NCBI GenBank assembly: GCA_022599775.1
Contig: JAHZLQ010000027.1
Location: forward strand, 1-64,000
Reading direction: 5' to 3'
DNA from: Gammaproteobacteria bacterium
GTDB lineage: Bacteria; Pseudomonadota; Gammaproteobacteria; Nevskiales; Nevskiaceae
Length of the DNA stretch: 64,000 bases
The stretch's first letter is position 1, and each line of letters begins with the position of its first letter. This document shows positions 45,049-53,814 of the stretch, one piece after another. The notes under the pieces were generated by a model. It saw only the letters and a list, made by a program, of their open reading frames with translations. It was not told the DNA's origin and did no database searches. Made by a program: the position numbers and the translations under genes.

Positions 45049-46175
45049 GCCGGCGGCTGGCCGCGCTCGAAGCTCATCTCGAAGGCCGGCGCCGGATTGC
45101 CATCGGCATCGATCTCCACCGAATTGCCGTCCAGGTCCAGGGCGTAAACCGCGCCGGTGAAGTGGTCACCATCGAGTTCAACCCAGAAGAAGCCGTAGTG
45201 CTCACCAAGCTCGAAGTAGCCGGGATTTCGACCCGGCTCGAGGATTTCACGTTCCTTGCCACCGGCACCGGACAGGATGTGCTGGGTCTTGCCGCAGGCC
45301 GCGGTCGGCTTGAGCCAGTACAGCTCGTGATCGTGCCCGTTGAAGAACACATCGACCTGATCGCAGATCGTGTTTTCGAGGAAGGCCTGGTAGTCCTCGC
45401 CGCGACAACTCTGGCTGATGATCAGCGGAATCGCGCAGGTGTCCGGCAGAGCGCCGCGCTCATAGTCGCCAGCATTGCCGTGCTGCCCATTGGAAATATA
45501 CGGATGATGCGCCAGCGCGAACTTCCAGCGGGCTTTGCTGGCAGCCAGCGCGTCCTGCATGAACACGGTCTGATCGGCGATGTACTGGTCCAGGGCGCCG
45601 CCGCGCCACTGCGAATCGACATCGTCCACGAAGTGCGTGATCGGGCTCGAATCCAGGGAGAACAGTTCAACCACCGGATCATTGCTGCCCACCGGCCAGC
45701 TCAGACTGTAGTAGCGGCTCGGCAGATACCATTTGCCGCTGCCGTGCTCGGCGTAGTGATAGGCGACTTCGACATCGCCGGTGGAATTGTCTGAACCGTC
45801 GCCAGCAATCGTCGCTCCGGTGTTGTCGTGGTTGCCCAGCGTCATCAGGAACGGAAAGTCGAAGGCTGCATAGGGTTGTTCGAAAGCCGTGTCGAACAGG
45901 GGATCGTCGACATCGCTGGCGCCGCGCTCGTAGATGTTGTCGCCCGCGATCATGGCGAAATCGCAGCCGCGCATTTCGCATACCTGCCGCATCAGCGAAG
46001 CGACCTGGGACTGCGGTCCGTCGACGCCGGACCCTGTGTCGCCGAGCGCGATGAAACGGACCTTGCCATCGCTTCCACTAGCGCCATCACCACCCACATC
46101 CGCGCTGCGCCCGCAAGCACTCACGGCCAACACCATGAGCAGCGCCAGCATTCGAAAACCAAGCATTCGTATCAT
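45045..46175 (-). CDS. Purple acid phosphatase-like metallophosphoesterase, lipoprotein
   Basis: A 376-residue protein with a signal peptide ending VSAC (Cys21) and a Gly/Asp-rich spacer. The calcineurin-like motifs are complete: FIALGDTGSG, IAGDNIY, LGNHDN, ALAHHPY and NGHDHELY. The arrangement resembles tartrate-resistant acid phosphatases, so the enzyme probably hydrolyses phosphate esters at the cell surface or in the periplasm with a binuclear metal centre. Start ATG at 46175 is the best fit; TTG 46181 and ATG 46166 are alternatives. Coupled to the small lipoprotein downstream. Confidence 0.85.
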   Translation of the reverse strand: MIRMLGFRMLALLMVLAVSACGRSADVGGDGASGSDGKVRFIALGDTGSGVDGPQSQVASLMRQVCEMRGCDFAMIAGDNIYERGASDVDDPLFDTAFEQPYAAFDFPFLMTLGNHDNTGATIAGDGSDNSTGDVEVAYHYAEHGSGKWYLPSRYYSLSWPVGSNDPVVELFSLDSSPITHFVDDVDSQWRGGALDQYIADQTVFMQDALAASKARWKFALAHHPYISNGQHGNAGDYERGALPDTCAIPLIISQSCRGEDYQAFLENTICDQVDVFFNGHDHELYWLKPTAACGKTQHILSGAGGKEREILEPGRNPGYFELGEHYGFFWVELDGDHFTGAVYALDLDGNSVEIDADGNPAPAFEMSFERGQPPA

Positions 46176-46232
46176 CCCCAACCCCGCAGAAAATCGCGAG
46201 ACTCTATTTCATTTTGGTGGCGATCAAATGAC

Positions 46233-46269
46233 AAGGACCGCAGCCGCCTGATCGGCGCCTGCGGTCCTT
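46233..46269 (-). terminator. Hairpin downstream of the OmpA-family gene
   Basis: An 11-bp perfect stem AAGGACCGCAG/CTGCGGTCCTT with a 15-base loop. On the minus strand it is followed by CTTGTCATTT, only a weak T tract, so this is a possible terminator for the OmpA-like gene. Confidence 0.5.
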
Positions 46270-46318
46270 GCAAGCCGTCCGGACGGTGGACACCCCCGCC
46301 CAGGCTTTGGCGCTGCGC

Positions 46319-47530
46319 TTATTCCACGTAGAGCCAGAACGCCACGCGGCGGTTGTCGCTGCGGCCTTCCTCGGTCTCGTTGGTCGCGACCGGCTGATTT
46401 TCGCCGCGGCCGGTCGTCTTCAGGCGCTCACCCGAGATTCCTTTCGAAACCAGATAGGCTTTGGCGGACTCGGCACGTTGCGTCGACAACTGCAGGTTGT
46501 ACGCATCGGTGCCCAGCGAATCGGTGTGACCGATGATCTCGACGGTCATGTCGCTCTGACCGTTCATCATCGCCGCCATGCGGTCGAGATAGCTCGTACC
46601 CATGGTTGAAAGACGGTCGGAGTCGAATTCGAACGTGAAGTCCGGCAACACGATCGGCTGCGGCACCGCGCAACCGCGGTCGTCGACCTCGGCCGGCACC
46701 ATGGTGTCCGGGCAGACATCGTCGGCATCGAACACGCCATCTTCATCGGCATCGCTCTGATCCATGACCGGCGGGACGGCGCAACCGAATGCGTCGACCA
46801 CCGTGCCGGCGGGCGTGCCGGGGCAGTTGTCATCCGGGTCGTACACGCCGTCACCATCGGAATCGACGGCGCAGTCGCTACGACCGGTTTCGGCGTCTAC
46901 GACGGCCACCTCACAATCCAGCGGTTCCGGCACGTCCTCCATCGCCGGTTCGCTCCTGGAACCGCCCGGCAGCGGCAGCTGCAGGCCCACGAGGAAGCGG
47001 TAATCCGTCAGGAAGTCATGACCCGGCGCGGATTCGTCATTCGACTGGCCGAGCGCGCGCGCTTCGGTACGGATGCCGAGGCCATACCACGGCAAGGGAA
47101 ACAGCGCACCGCCACCGAGACTGATGCCGGCATGGGTGTGCTTGTCGGACAATACGTCTTCCTGCAGCACCGACAGGCCGCCGAGGACGTACGGTTTGAG
47201 ACGCAGACCGTTCTCCCAGCCCCAGAAACCGAAATCCTTGACCAGGTCGATCAGCAGGCCGGTCTGATAGTCCTTCTTGCCGTCCACGTCACGGTCGTCC
47301 ATGGAATTGTCGAAGTACGACAGTTCCATGGCCCAGCTCTGCCAGCCGATCGGTACACCGACCGTCAACTGGAAGCCCTTGCCGTCGTCGTTCGGACGGC
47401 TGCTGTCGGTAATCACATAGGTGCCGCCGGCACCCAGGTAGATCGAATCGCTGTCGTCCGTGTTCACGGCGCTGGCCTGACCAACCCAAGCCGTGGCGAG
47501 CAGCGCGCCACCCCAAATTATGTTGCGCAT
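46319..47530 (-). CDS. OmpA-family outer-membrane protein with thrombospondin type 3 repeats
   Basis: A 403-residue protein. Signal peptide (about 1-21) precedes an eight-stranded-barrel-like N-terminal domain (about 25-190). Two calcium-type acidic repeats follow (DSDGDGVYDPDDNCPGTP, DADEDGVFDADDVCPDT), then a C-terminal OmpA peptidoglycan-binding domain (about 285-403; FEFDSDRL, EIIGHTDSLGTDAYN). The start at 47530 has AAGGGAA about seven bases upstream; the open frame to 47662 includes the end of pyrD. It likely ties the outer membrane to the wall. Confidence 0.9.
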   Translation of the reverse strand: MRNIIWGGALLATAWVGQASAVNTDDSDSIYLGAGGTYVITDSSRPNDDGKGFQLTVGVPIGWQSWAMELSYFDNSMDDRDVDGKKDYQTGLLIDLVKDFGFWGWENGLRLKPYVLGGLSVLQEDVLSDKHTHAGISLGGGALFPLPWYGLGIRTEARALGQSNDESAPGHDFLTDYRFLVGLQLPLPGGSRSEPAMEDVPEPLDCEVAVVDAETGRSDCAVDSDGDGVYDPDDNCPGTPAGTVVDAFGCAVPPVMDQSDADEDGVFDADDVCPDTMVPAEVDDRGCAVPQPIVLPDFTFEFDSDRLSTMGTSYLDRMAAMMNGQSDMTVEIIGHTDSLGTDAYNLQLSTQRAESAKAYLVSKGISGERLKTTGRGENQPVATNETEEGRSDNRRVAFWLYVE

Positions 47531-47612
47531 GGTTCCCTTCCTGAAATATTTGGCAATCTTTGAGCTGCCATCCGGCATTATCTTATGTGTTGCATTGCGG
47601 CAACGTGGCAAT

Positions 47613-48659
47613 CTAACGGACGGACCGTGCTGCGGCAACCGCAGCGATACACTCGGAAACAAGTCCCGGTCCGCGGTATATCAGTCCTGAGTAAATCTGG
47701 ACCATGTCCGCACCCGCCAGGATTTTGTCCGTGGCGTCGCGGCCGGCGAGGACGCCGCCGACCCCAATGATCGGAAACGAGGCGTCCAGCCGCGCGCGCA
47801 AGGCACGCAATGTTTCATCAGCCAGGGGCTTGAGCGGTGCGCCGGACAGACCGCCGGCTTCCTTCGCCAGCGGCTCCCCGTCCAGACCGGGCCGGGCAAT
47901 CGTGGTGTTGGTGGCAATCAGGCCGTCCATACCGCAGGCCTGGGCGGAATCGGCGATGTCCGTGAGCCCTGCGACATCCACATCCGGCGCGATCTTGAGC
48001 AGCAGCGGCACACGCCGGCCAGTCGCATCGGCCAACCGCACGCGCACCTCGCTCAGGCCGCCAAGCAAGGCATCGAGCTTGCCGCGTTCCTGCAGATCAC
48101 GCAGGTTACGGGTATTCGGCGAGGAAATATTGATGGTCACGTAGTCGGCGCAGTCGTAAACCGTTTCCAGGCCGACGCGGTAGTCGCCCAAGGCCTGCTC
48201 GATCGGCGTATCGAAGTTCTTGCCGATATTGATGCCGATGACACCACGGTAGGCGGCGCGTTCGCGTACCCCCCGCACACGCTGCGCCAAGGCGGCGACG
48301 CCCTGGTTGTTGAACCCCATGCGATTGATCAGCGCCTGCTGCGCCGGCGCACGAAACAGGCGCGGCCGCGGATTGCCGGGCTGCGGCCGTGGCGTGACGG
48401 TGCCGACCTCGACGAAGCCGAAGCCGAGGCGGCCATACGCTTCGATCGCCTCGCCGTTCTTGTCCAGGCCCGCCGCCAGGCCGACGCGGTTCGCGAAGCG
48501 CAGGCCGAGGCAGTCGAAGGGATCGTCCTTCACGCCCCCGCGGAACGGCAGCGTGGCCAGTCGCGGCAGGTGTTTCATCGCCGCCAGGCTCAGTTCGTGC
48601 GAACGTTCGGCGTCGAGTGCGAACAACAGCGGGCGTAGCAGCGCGTAGAAATCGCTCAA
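47613..48659 (-). CDS. pyrD: Dihydroorotate dehydrogenase, quinone type (class 2)
   Basis: A 348-residue FMN enzyme of pyrimidine synthesis, associated with the inner membrane through its N-terminal helices ([20 protein letters not shown]). FMN and substrate motifs are present: [34 protein letters not shown], and the catalytic serine in [10 protein letters not shown]. The C-terminal [13 protein letters not shown] and [11 protein letters not shown] bind the phosphate. Start is TTG 48659 overlapping the ribA stop (TTGA); no better start exists. Confidence 0.97.
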   Translation of the reverse strand: MSDFYALLRPLLFALDAERSHELSLAAMKHLPRLATLPFRGGVKDDPFDCLGLRFANRVGLAAGLDKNGEAIEAYGRLGFGFVEVGTVTPRPQPGNPRPRLFRAPAQQALINRMGFNNQGVAALAQRVRGVRERAAYRGVIGINIGKNFDTPIEQALGDYRVGLETVYDCADYVTINISSPNTRNLRDLQERGKLDALLGGLSEVRVRLADATGRRVPLLLKIAPDVDVAGLTDIADSAQACGMDGLIATNTTIARPGLDGEPLAKEAGGLSGAPLKPLADETLRALRARLDASFPIIGVGGVLAGRDATDKILAGADMVQIYSGLIYRGPGLVSECIAAVAAARSVR

Positions 48660-49342
48660 GAGTCGCCCGCGTCGGGTGAATCGGGGGGGGCGGCTGAATT
48701 CGGTCTTGATGCGGCCGGCAACGGATTCAAAATATGGCCGAGCTTGTCGGCCTTGGTCGTCAGATAGGTTTCGTTGTGCGGGTTGCGTCCGCAGACGATT
48801 GGCACGCGCTCGACGACCTCGACACCGCCGCTTTGCAGCGCGTCGACCTTGCGCGGGTTGTTGGTCATCAGCCGCACGCGGCGCAGATCGAGATCGAACA
48901 GCATGTCCAGCGCCAGCGAATAGTCGCGAGCATCCGCCGGAAAGCCGAGGGTTTCATTGGCTTCGACGGTGTCATGGCCCCGGTCCTGCAGCGCATAGGC
49001 GCGAATCTTGTTGGCCAGGCCGATACCGCGCCCTTCCTGCCGCAGATACAACACCAGGCCGCGACCCTCGGTCGCGATTCGCTGCAGCGAGTGCTCAAGC
49101 TGGAAACCGCAGTCGCAGCGCAGGGAGAACAGCGCGTCACCGGTCAGGCATTCGGAATGGATGCGCACCAACGGGGGCAATCCGCCGAGATCGCCGATCG
49201 AGATCGCGAGATGCTCTTTGCCATCCTCGGTCAGATAGACCGCCATGTCGAACACCGCGAACGGCGTCGGCAGCTTGGCCTGGGCGACGCGACGCGGTGG
49301 CCCTTTTCGGGCCACCGCCGGCTTTGCGATGGTCGGGATCAC
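48656..49342 (-). CDS. ribA: GTP cyclohydrolase II
   Basis: A 228-residue zinc enzyme that starts riboflavin synthesis from GTP. Zinc cysteines are in [19 protein letters not shown], and [20 protein letters not shown] is the catalytic stretch with Arg for the guanylated intermediate. It has about 18 extra residues at the N-terminus and 25 at the C-terminus (Pro/Ala/Ser-rich) compared with E. coli RibA. Start is GTG 49342 overlapping the fabG stop. The longer frame to 49468 lies inside fabG. Confidence 0.95.
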   Translation of the reverse strand: MIPTIAKPAVARKGPPRRVAQAKLPTPFAVFDMAVYLTEDGKEHLAISIGDLGGLPPLVRIHSECLTGDALFSLRCDCGFQLEHSLQRIATEGRGLVLYLRQEGRGIGLANKIRAYALQDRGHDTVEANETLGFPADARDYSLALDMLFDLDLRRVRLMTNNPRKVDALQSGGVEVVERVPIVCGRNPHNETYLTTKADKLGHILNPLPAASRPNSAAPPDSPDAGDS

Positions 49343-50757
49343 TGACCGAACCAGTTCTGGCCGCAGACGCGCAATACCTTGCCGTTGACACCACCGGCGT
49401 ACGGCGAAGCCATGAAGGCGACCGCTTCGGCAATATCGAGCGGCTTGCCGCCCTGTCCCAGCGAACACAGGCGGCGCCCCACCTCACGCGGAATCATCGG
49501 CATGGCTGCGGTCATCTGGGTTTCGATGAACCCGGGCGCGATCGCATTGATCGCACCGCCATGCTCGGCGAATTTCGGCGCCAGCGCAGCGACGTAACCG
49601 ATCAGGCCGGCCTTGGTTGCACCGTAGTTGGTCTGGCCGGCATTGCCGCCGATCCCGCCAATGGAGGAAATGCAGACCATGCGCCCGGCGTCACGCAGCA
49701 CACCGTTCAGGAGCTTTTCGTTGAGACGGATGATCGCGCCGAAGTTCACGTCCAGGACCTGATCCCACCAATGCGGCGGCATGTTGCGCAGCGTCTTGTC
49801 GCGGGTGATACCGGCGTTGTGGACGATGATGTCGGCACCGCCGAAGCGGCTCATCAACTCGCTGGCGATCAGCTCCGGCGCGGCGGCGTCGGTAATGTCC
49901 GCAGCCAGGGTCTGGCCACCGATGGCGCCCATGGTTTCCGCCAGGCTCTGCTCTTCCTGCGGACGGTCGATGCCGATGACCTGTGCGCCTTCACGCGCGA
50001 GGACCTCCGAGATCGCGGCACCAATGCCACGCGCGGCGCCCGTCACTACGGCGACTTTGCCGGTCAAGGAGGCTGTCCAGACCGCCGGCATATCGCCCTT
50101 GGCATCGAGCTGCAGGCACTGACCGCTGATATACGAGGAATGGTCCGACAGCAGGAAACGCAGCGCGCCCGGCAGCGCGGCATCGGCCGCCGGGTCGACC
50201 TCGAGTAGGTTCACCGTCGAACCCTTGCGACCGATCTCCTTGCCCAGCGAACGCACGAAGCCGCGCAGCGCCGCCGCGGTGGCCGCTGCATCGGCGTTCT
50301 CGACGTGGGCCGGCAGGCGTCCGATCACGACCACGCGCCCACCGGACGCGAGCTGGGACACCAACGGCTGCACGAAGTCGAACAGCACGCGCAGATCGCT
50401 GGGCAGTCGCGCGCCGCTGGCGTCGAATACCAGCGCCGCACTCTTCTCGCCCTCGCCGGGGGCCGGCTGGTTGGTCAGTGCGACACTGGCTTCATTAGCG
50501 GCCTTCTTCAAGGTCTCGATGCCGCCGACATCGGCGCGAACCCGCACCGTGGCGCCGCTGTCGTGCAGGCAGCGCAGCAGTACCGGCAGCAAGTCGGCGC
50601 CATGGGTGGCACCGACCGACACGGCGCGGCTGACCAAGGGCTGATCACTCCAGCCGCTGGTGTCACGTCGTAATCGAGGCGGCTGCGGCAGCCCCATCAT
50701 CGATGACAAGGCTCGTCCGAAGGACGTATGCGAAAACTCCAGATAACGATCGACCAT
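49339..50757 (-). CDS. High-molecular-weight 3-oxoacyl-ACP/CoA reductase (FabG4-like)
   Basis: A 472-residue short-chain dehydrogenase with an extra N-terminal flavodoxin-like domain (about 40-215) before the ketoreductase domain (about 230-472). NAD(P) motif [16 protein letters not shown], the catalytic serine region CISSIGG, and YGATKAG with Tyr and Lys are intact. Similar long FabG proteins, such as mycobacterial FabG4, use NADH and act on long acyl thioesters with a MaoC-type partner; one such dehydratase lies at 15492-16370. First gene of a coupled fabG-ribA-pyrD run. Confidence 0.9.
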   Translation of the reverse strand: MVDRYLEFSHTSFGRALSSMMGLPQPPRLRRDTSGWSDQPLVSRAVSVGATHGADLLPVLLRCLHDSGATVRVRADVGGIETLKKAANEASVALTNQPAPGEGEKSAALVFDASGARLPSDLRVLFDFVQPLVSQLASGGRVVVIGRLPAHVENADAAATAAALRGFVRSLGKEIGRKGSTVNLLEVDPAADAALPGALRFLLSDHSSYISGQCLQLDAKGDMPAVWTASLTGKVAVVTGAARGIGAAISEVLAREGAQVIGIDRPQEEQSLAETMGAIGGQTLAADITDAAAPELIASELMSRFGGADIIVHNAGITRDKTLRNMPPHWWDQVLDVNFGAIIRLNEKLLNGVLRDAGRMVCISSIGGIGGNAGQTNYGATKAGLIGYVAALAPKFAEHGGAINAIAPGFIETQMTAAMPMIPREVGRRLCSLGQGGKPLDIAEAVAFMASPYAGGVNGKVLRVCGQNWFGQ

Positions 50758-51104
50758 GATTGTGGTCCCGGAAAAGTGGCGCGCTATTATCGCAGTGTCG
50801 CGCAGTGGCGGACAGCGGCATCGGCGAAAGGCAAGGTTTTTCGATTGACGGCGGCCACGGGCTTGTGACTAGACTCTCGCGCAGAAGCGCTGCGCGCAAA
50901 GAGTTTCGTCGGGAAGCAAACGGGTCGTGCCGGCAGTCGGCCCGGACCGTAGATCAGGGCACGCGCTCAGGGCGGTGGATCGGGGACGAAACACATCACA
51001 TGTCGTGGACGTCTGCGTATCGCATCTGAACGAATGCATTTCAAACAGGGAGAAGCCGGTATCGGGCAGCAGTCCGGCACAGCCGGTCGCAGGAGGGCAC
51101 AGGC
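50758..51104. other. 347-bp intergenic region between divergent genes
   Basis: This region carries the promoters of the fabG run (minus) and of the anchored Ig-like protein (plus). A weak plus-strand candidate is TTGACG at 50845 with TAGACT at 50870, spacing 19. A strong AGGAGG lies at 51091-51096 before the TTG start at 51105. No credible gene is present: the short frames here have no signal or family features. Confidence 0.4.
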
Positions 51105-51989
51105 TTGGGCAAAAATCCACATCCACTCGGCACCTTGGTCGTCGTCGTCGTCATCGCGGCCGCGACTTACTTCGCCTTCGACCTGCTGGCATCGAACGAC
51201 AAGGCCGATTCCGCCGACAGCGGGCGCCTCGACCCGGAGTCCGTGTTCTCGGGCTCCGTGGACCCAATGGATGTGGCGCTGGACGACAGCGACTCGATGC
51301 CGGTACCGACCAGTGGCGGCCAGACGGCGATGGTGGGCACGGCGACATCATCCGACGCGGCGGCGACCGAAACCCACGGGGGTGCCGCCGACACGGTAGA
51401 CGATCCCGCAGAAGTGGAGGACACGCTCGAAGCGGAATCGGGCGGCGACGCCGAGCGGAGCGAGCACATGGCCGCCGATCCGGAGCCGAGCTACGGCAGC
51501 AAGCCAATGCCGGCACCGACGCCGGAGGCCCGACCGGAACCGGGCCCGGACGCCAGCGATGAGCCGATGAGCCCGACGCCGCCCCCCCGCTCCGCTACCC
51601 GGACCCAGGCCGCGCCCAAAGCCTCGAACACGGCGGTGGAACGCGCAGGCCCGCCCGACGCCCGCCTGGTTTACCAGTGGTGGCCGGCGCAGCCGCGTGC
51701 CGGCAGTTTCGGCCTGATCTACGCCGGACAGCTCGCCCAGCGATCGGCGATCGCGCTCAACTTCTCGCAGGCCGTAGACCCGACCAGTGCCGGCGCACTC
51801 AAGGTGCTCGACGACAGTGGCAAGCCGGTCAGCGGCGAATGGGAGCCGGCCGCGAGCAATCCACGCATGCTGGTGTTCGAAACGCCAGCCGCCGGCCGCT
51901 ACACGGTGGTCGTCGGACCGGAAATCAAGGACCAGCGCGGGCGCGAGCTGGGCTATCGCGCAGAGGGGCCGGTTTATCTGCGTCCATAG
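51105..51989 (+). CDS. Membrane-anchored protein with acidic linker and Big_5-like Ig domain
   Basis: A 294-residue protein starting at TTG with AGGAGG nine bases upstream. One N-terminal membrane helix (about 8-28, TLVVVVVIAAATYFAFDLL) is followed by about 150 residues of low complexity, acidic then Pro/Ala-rich, and a C-terminal domain (about 185-294). That domain has the Ig-like pattern IALNFSQAVDPTSAGALKVL, TVVVGPEIKDQRGRELGY, close to SbsA/Big_5 domains. It probably projects a binding domain from the inner membrane across the periplasm. No enzyme motif. Function unknown. Confidence 0.7.
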   Translation: MGKNPHPLGTLVVVVVIAAATYFAFDLLASNDKADSADSGRLDPESVFSGSVDPMDVALDDSDSMPVPTSGGQTAMVGTATSSDAAATETHGGAADTVDDPAEVEDTLEAESGGDAERSEHMAADPEPSYGSKPMPAPTPEARPEPGPDASDEPMSPTPPPRSATRTQAAPKASNTAVERAGPPDARLVYQWWPAQPRAGSFGLIYAGQLAQRSAIALNFSQAVDPTSAGALKVLDDSGKPVSGEWEPAASNPRMLVFETPAAGRYTVVVGPEIKDQRGRELGYRAEGPVYLRP

Positions 51990-52102
51990 TCTTCGTAGTC
52001 CGGCGCCCTGTGGCGGGCGTGTCGGCTTCGGTCACGACACCGTCGCGAAGCGCCGATAGGCTTTGTCGACCGGAACGAGCGAATCATCGCTTTGGGTGGC
52101 GC

Positions 52103-53713
52103 ATGCTGCATGTGAAATCGACCCGCTATGGATGCCTCTTGATCGTGCTGCTCGCCCTGGCCGGTTGCGGCGGTGGTGGCGGCTCCGACGATGGCGGCGG
52201 CGGCAATGGCGGGAACGACGGAAATGGCGACGGAACCGGCGCAGTAGACGGCGGCGATACGGTAGTGCCGCCGATCACGGTCGGCAGCGCCGGCGACGAA
52301 TCCTGGTCGGCCGCGCTGCGCTGGCTGGACGTGGTGAAACACTCCGACCGCTTCGACGAATGTCACGGCGACGATGCCATGCAGTGCTCGCGCGGCGCTC
52401 GTTCCGGCAGTGCGCTCGGCAGCGCAGTGTTCGACTGGGCTGAAGACGAGCTCGCGGCCATTCCGGAATTGCGTTTCCACCAGCGTCAGATCTGGGATTT
52501 CCCGGTGTACAAACCGGATGCCTATTCGCTTGAGGTGCAGACCGCCAGCGGGAACTTCAGCCCCGCGGTGTTCCCTTGGTACTACACCGGCCAGACCGGC
52601 GCCGACGGCGTCGGTGGCGACCTGATCGGCTACAGCGCACTCGCACTGGGTGATCGCCACGCCGGCAAGATCGTCATCGTCAATTTCGACCCCTTTCTCA
52701 ATGCCGGCGTTGAAACCGTGACCGACAGCATCCTGCATCTGCGCGATCAGGGTGCGGCCGGCGTGGTTGCGATTTCCGAGGGGCCCGCCAACCAGATCAT
52801 CGCGCAAACGATGTCGAGCCTGGATGAACTGGCCGGCATTCCGGTGCTGATCGTCGGCAAGCAGGATGGCGAGCAATTGCGTGACATGGTCGGCAACCCT
52901 GCGCGACTGGTGCTCGATGCCCGCTATGAAACCCGGCCGACGCGCAACAGCGCCGATGCCAGCGGTGTGCCGGTACCCGGCGTCAATGTCATGGCCTATC
53001 TACCGGGCGCCGACAGCAGCAACATCGTCGTCATCGGAACGCCGCTCAACAGCCTGCTGTTGGCTGCCGGTGAGCGCGCGCCCGGCGCCGGGATTTTCGT
53101 CTATCTGGCGCGCTACTTCGCGCAGCTCAGCCGCGAACAGGGGCCGCCGCCGTATTCGATCTATTTCGTCGCCACCGGCGGCCATGAAGTCTACGGCTAC
53201 GGCTTGGGACGCTTCTTCGCCTGTCTGCCGACGGACCGCCTGGTCGCCTACGTGCATCTGGGCTCGGGACTCGTCTACCAAGGCTACGATCAGGGCAGCG
53301 GGGAACCCGTGGCGCGCGATGGCATGCATCAGACGCGAACGCTGTCCAATTCCGAGAACCTGATACTGCGCTCCATTACCGATCAGGCCTTCGGCAGCGC
53401 CAGCCTGCAGCCCCTGTTCAATCTGCCACCGTCGCTGTTCAATCCCGGCGAGGCCAGCGTGGCCTACGCCGCCAATGTACCGACGATCAGCATCTCCGGC
53501 ACCAATCCGTATTTCCACACCGCGGCGGACGATCAGGATCAGATCTACAAGCCCGCGCTGGGCGACATGGCGCTGGCCTATCGTTCGGCCGTCGAGGGCA
53601 TTCTGGCGACAGACGCCGACAGCCTGCGCAATGCCAACGTGCTGGCCGGAATACTCGGCGGAACGCCGCCGCAGTTCGAATGCCCCGCTCCCTTGGAAGC
53701 GCCCCTGCCCTGA
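52103..53713 (+). CDS. M28-like lipoprotein with degenerate metal site and PA-type domain
   Basis: A 536-residue lipoprotein: lipobox LAGC (Cys22), then a Gly/Asp/Asn-rich spacer of about 30 residues. Residues about 150-300 resemble the protease-associated domain, and from about 305 the fold follows M28 aminopeptidases: NVMAYLPGADSSNIVVIG. The zinc ligands are mostly absent: the usual GAHYDS position reads GTPLNS, the GANDNASG loop reads GERAPGAG, and the EE pair reads GGHE. The C-terminal NPYFHTAADDQDQI keeps the last His. This points to a non-peptidase or a binding protein derived from M28. Start ATG 52103; the open frame upstream is not coding. Confidence 0.75.
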   Translation: MLHVKSTRYGCLLIVLLALAGCGGGGGSDDGGGGNGGNDGNGDGTGAVDGGDTVVPPITVGSAGDESWSAALRWLDVVKHSDRFDECHGDDAMQCSRGARSGSALGSAVFDWAEDELAAIPELRFHQRQIWDFPVYKPDAYSLEVQTASGNFSPAVFPWYYTGQTGADGVGGDLIGYSALALGDRHAGKIVIVNFDPFLNAGVETVTDSILHLRDQGAAGVVAISEGPANQIIAQTMSSLDELAGIPVLIVGKQDGEQLRDMVGNPARLVLDARYETRPTRNSADASGVPVPGVNVMAYLPGADSSNIVVIGTPLNSLLLAAGERAPGAGIFVYLARYFAQLSREQGPPPYSIYFVATGGHEVYGYGLGRFFACLPTDRLVAYVHLGSGLVYQGYDQGSGEPVARDGMHQTRTLSNSENLILRSITDQAFGSASLQPLFNLPPSLFNPGEASVAYAANVPTISISGTNPYFHTAADDQDQIYKPALGDMALAYRSAVEGILATDADSLRNANVLAGILGGTPPQFECPAPLEAPLP

Positions 53714-53814
53714 TCGCCGGACGGCGACCCGACTCCGACCCGCCGGTTCACGGCTTGCAGGCGCCCGCCCTAAGCGTTTACGGTCGCAGCTGGCCTGCCC
53801 GAACAATATCTCCG

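Noticed and set aside
48656..48720. Run of G (48687-48694) in the ribA tail as a frameshift site
   Set aside because: The run lies in a non-conserved Pro/Ala tail and the frame remains open to a stop that overlaps the pyrD start; no evidence of slippage.
51677..52102. Extended N-terminus for the M28-like protein
   Set aside because: It overlaps the preceding gene in another frame and lacks features; ATG 52103 opens a lipoprotein signal.
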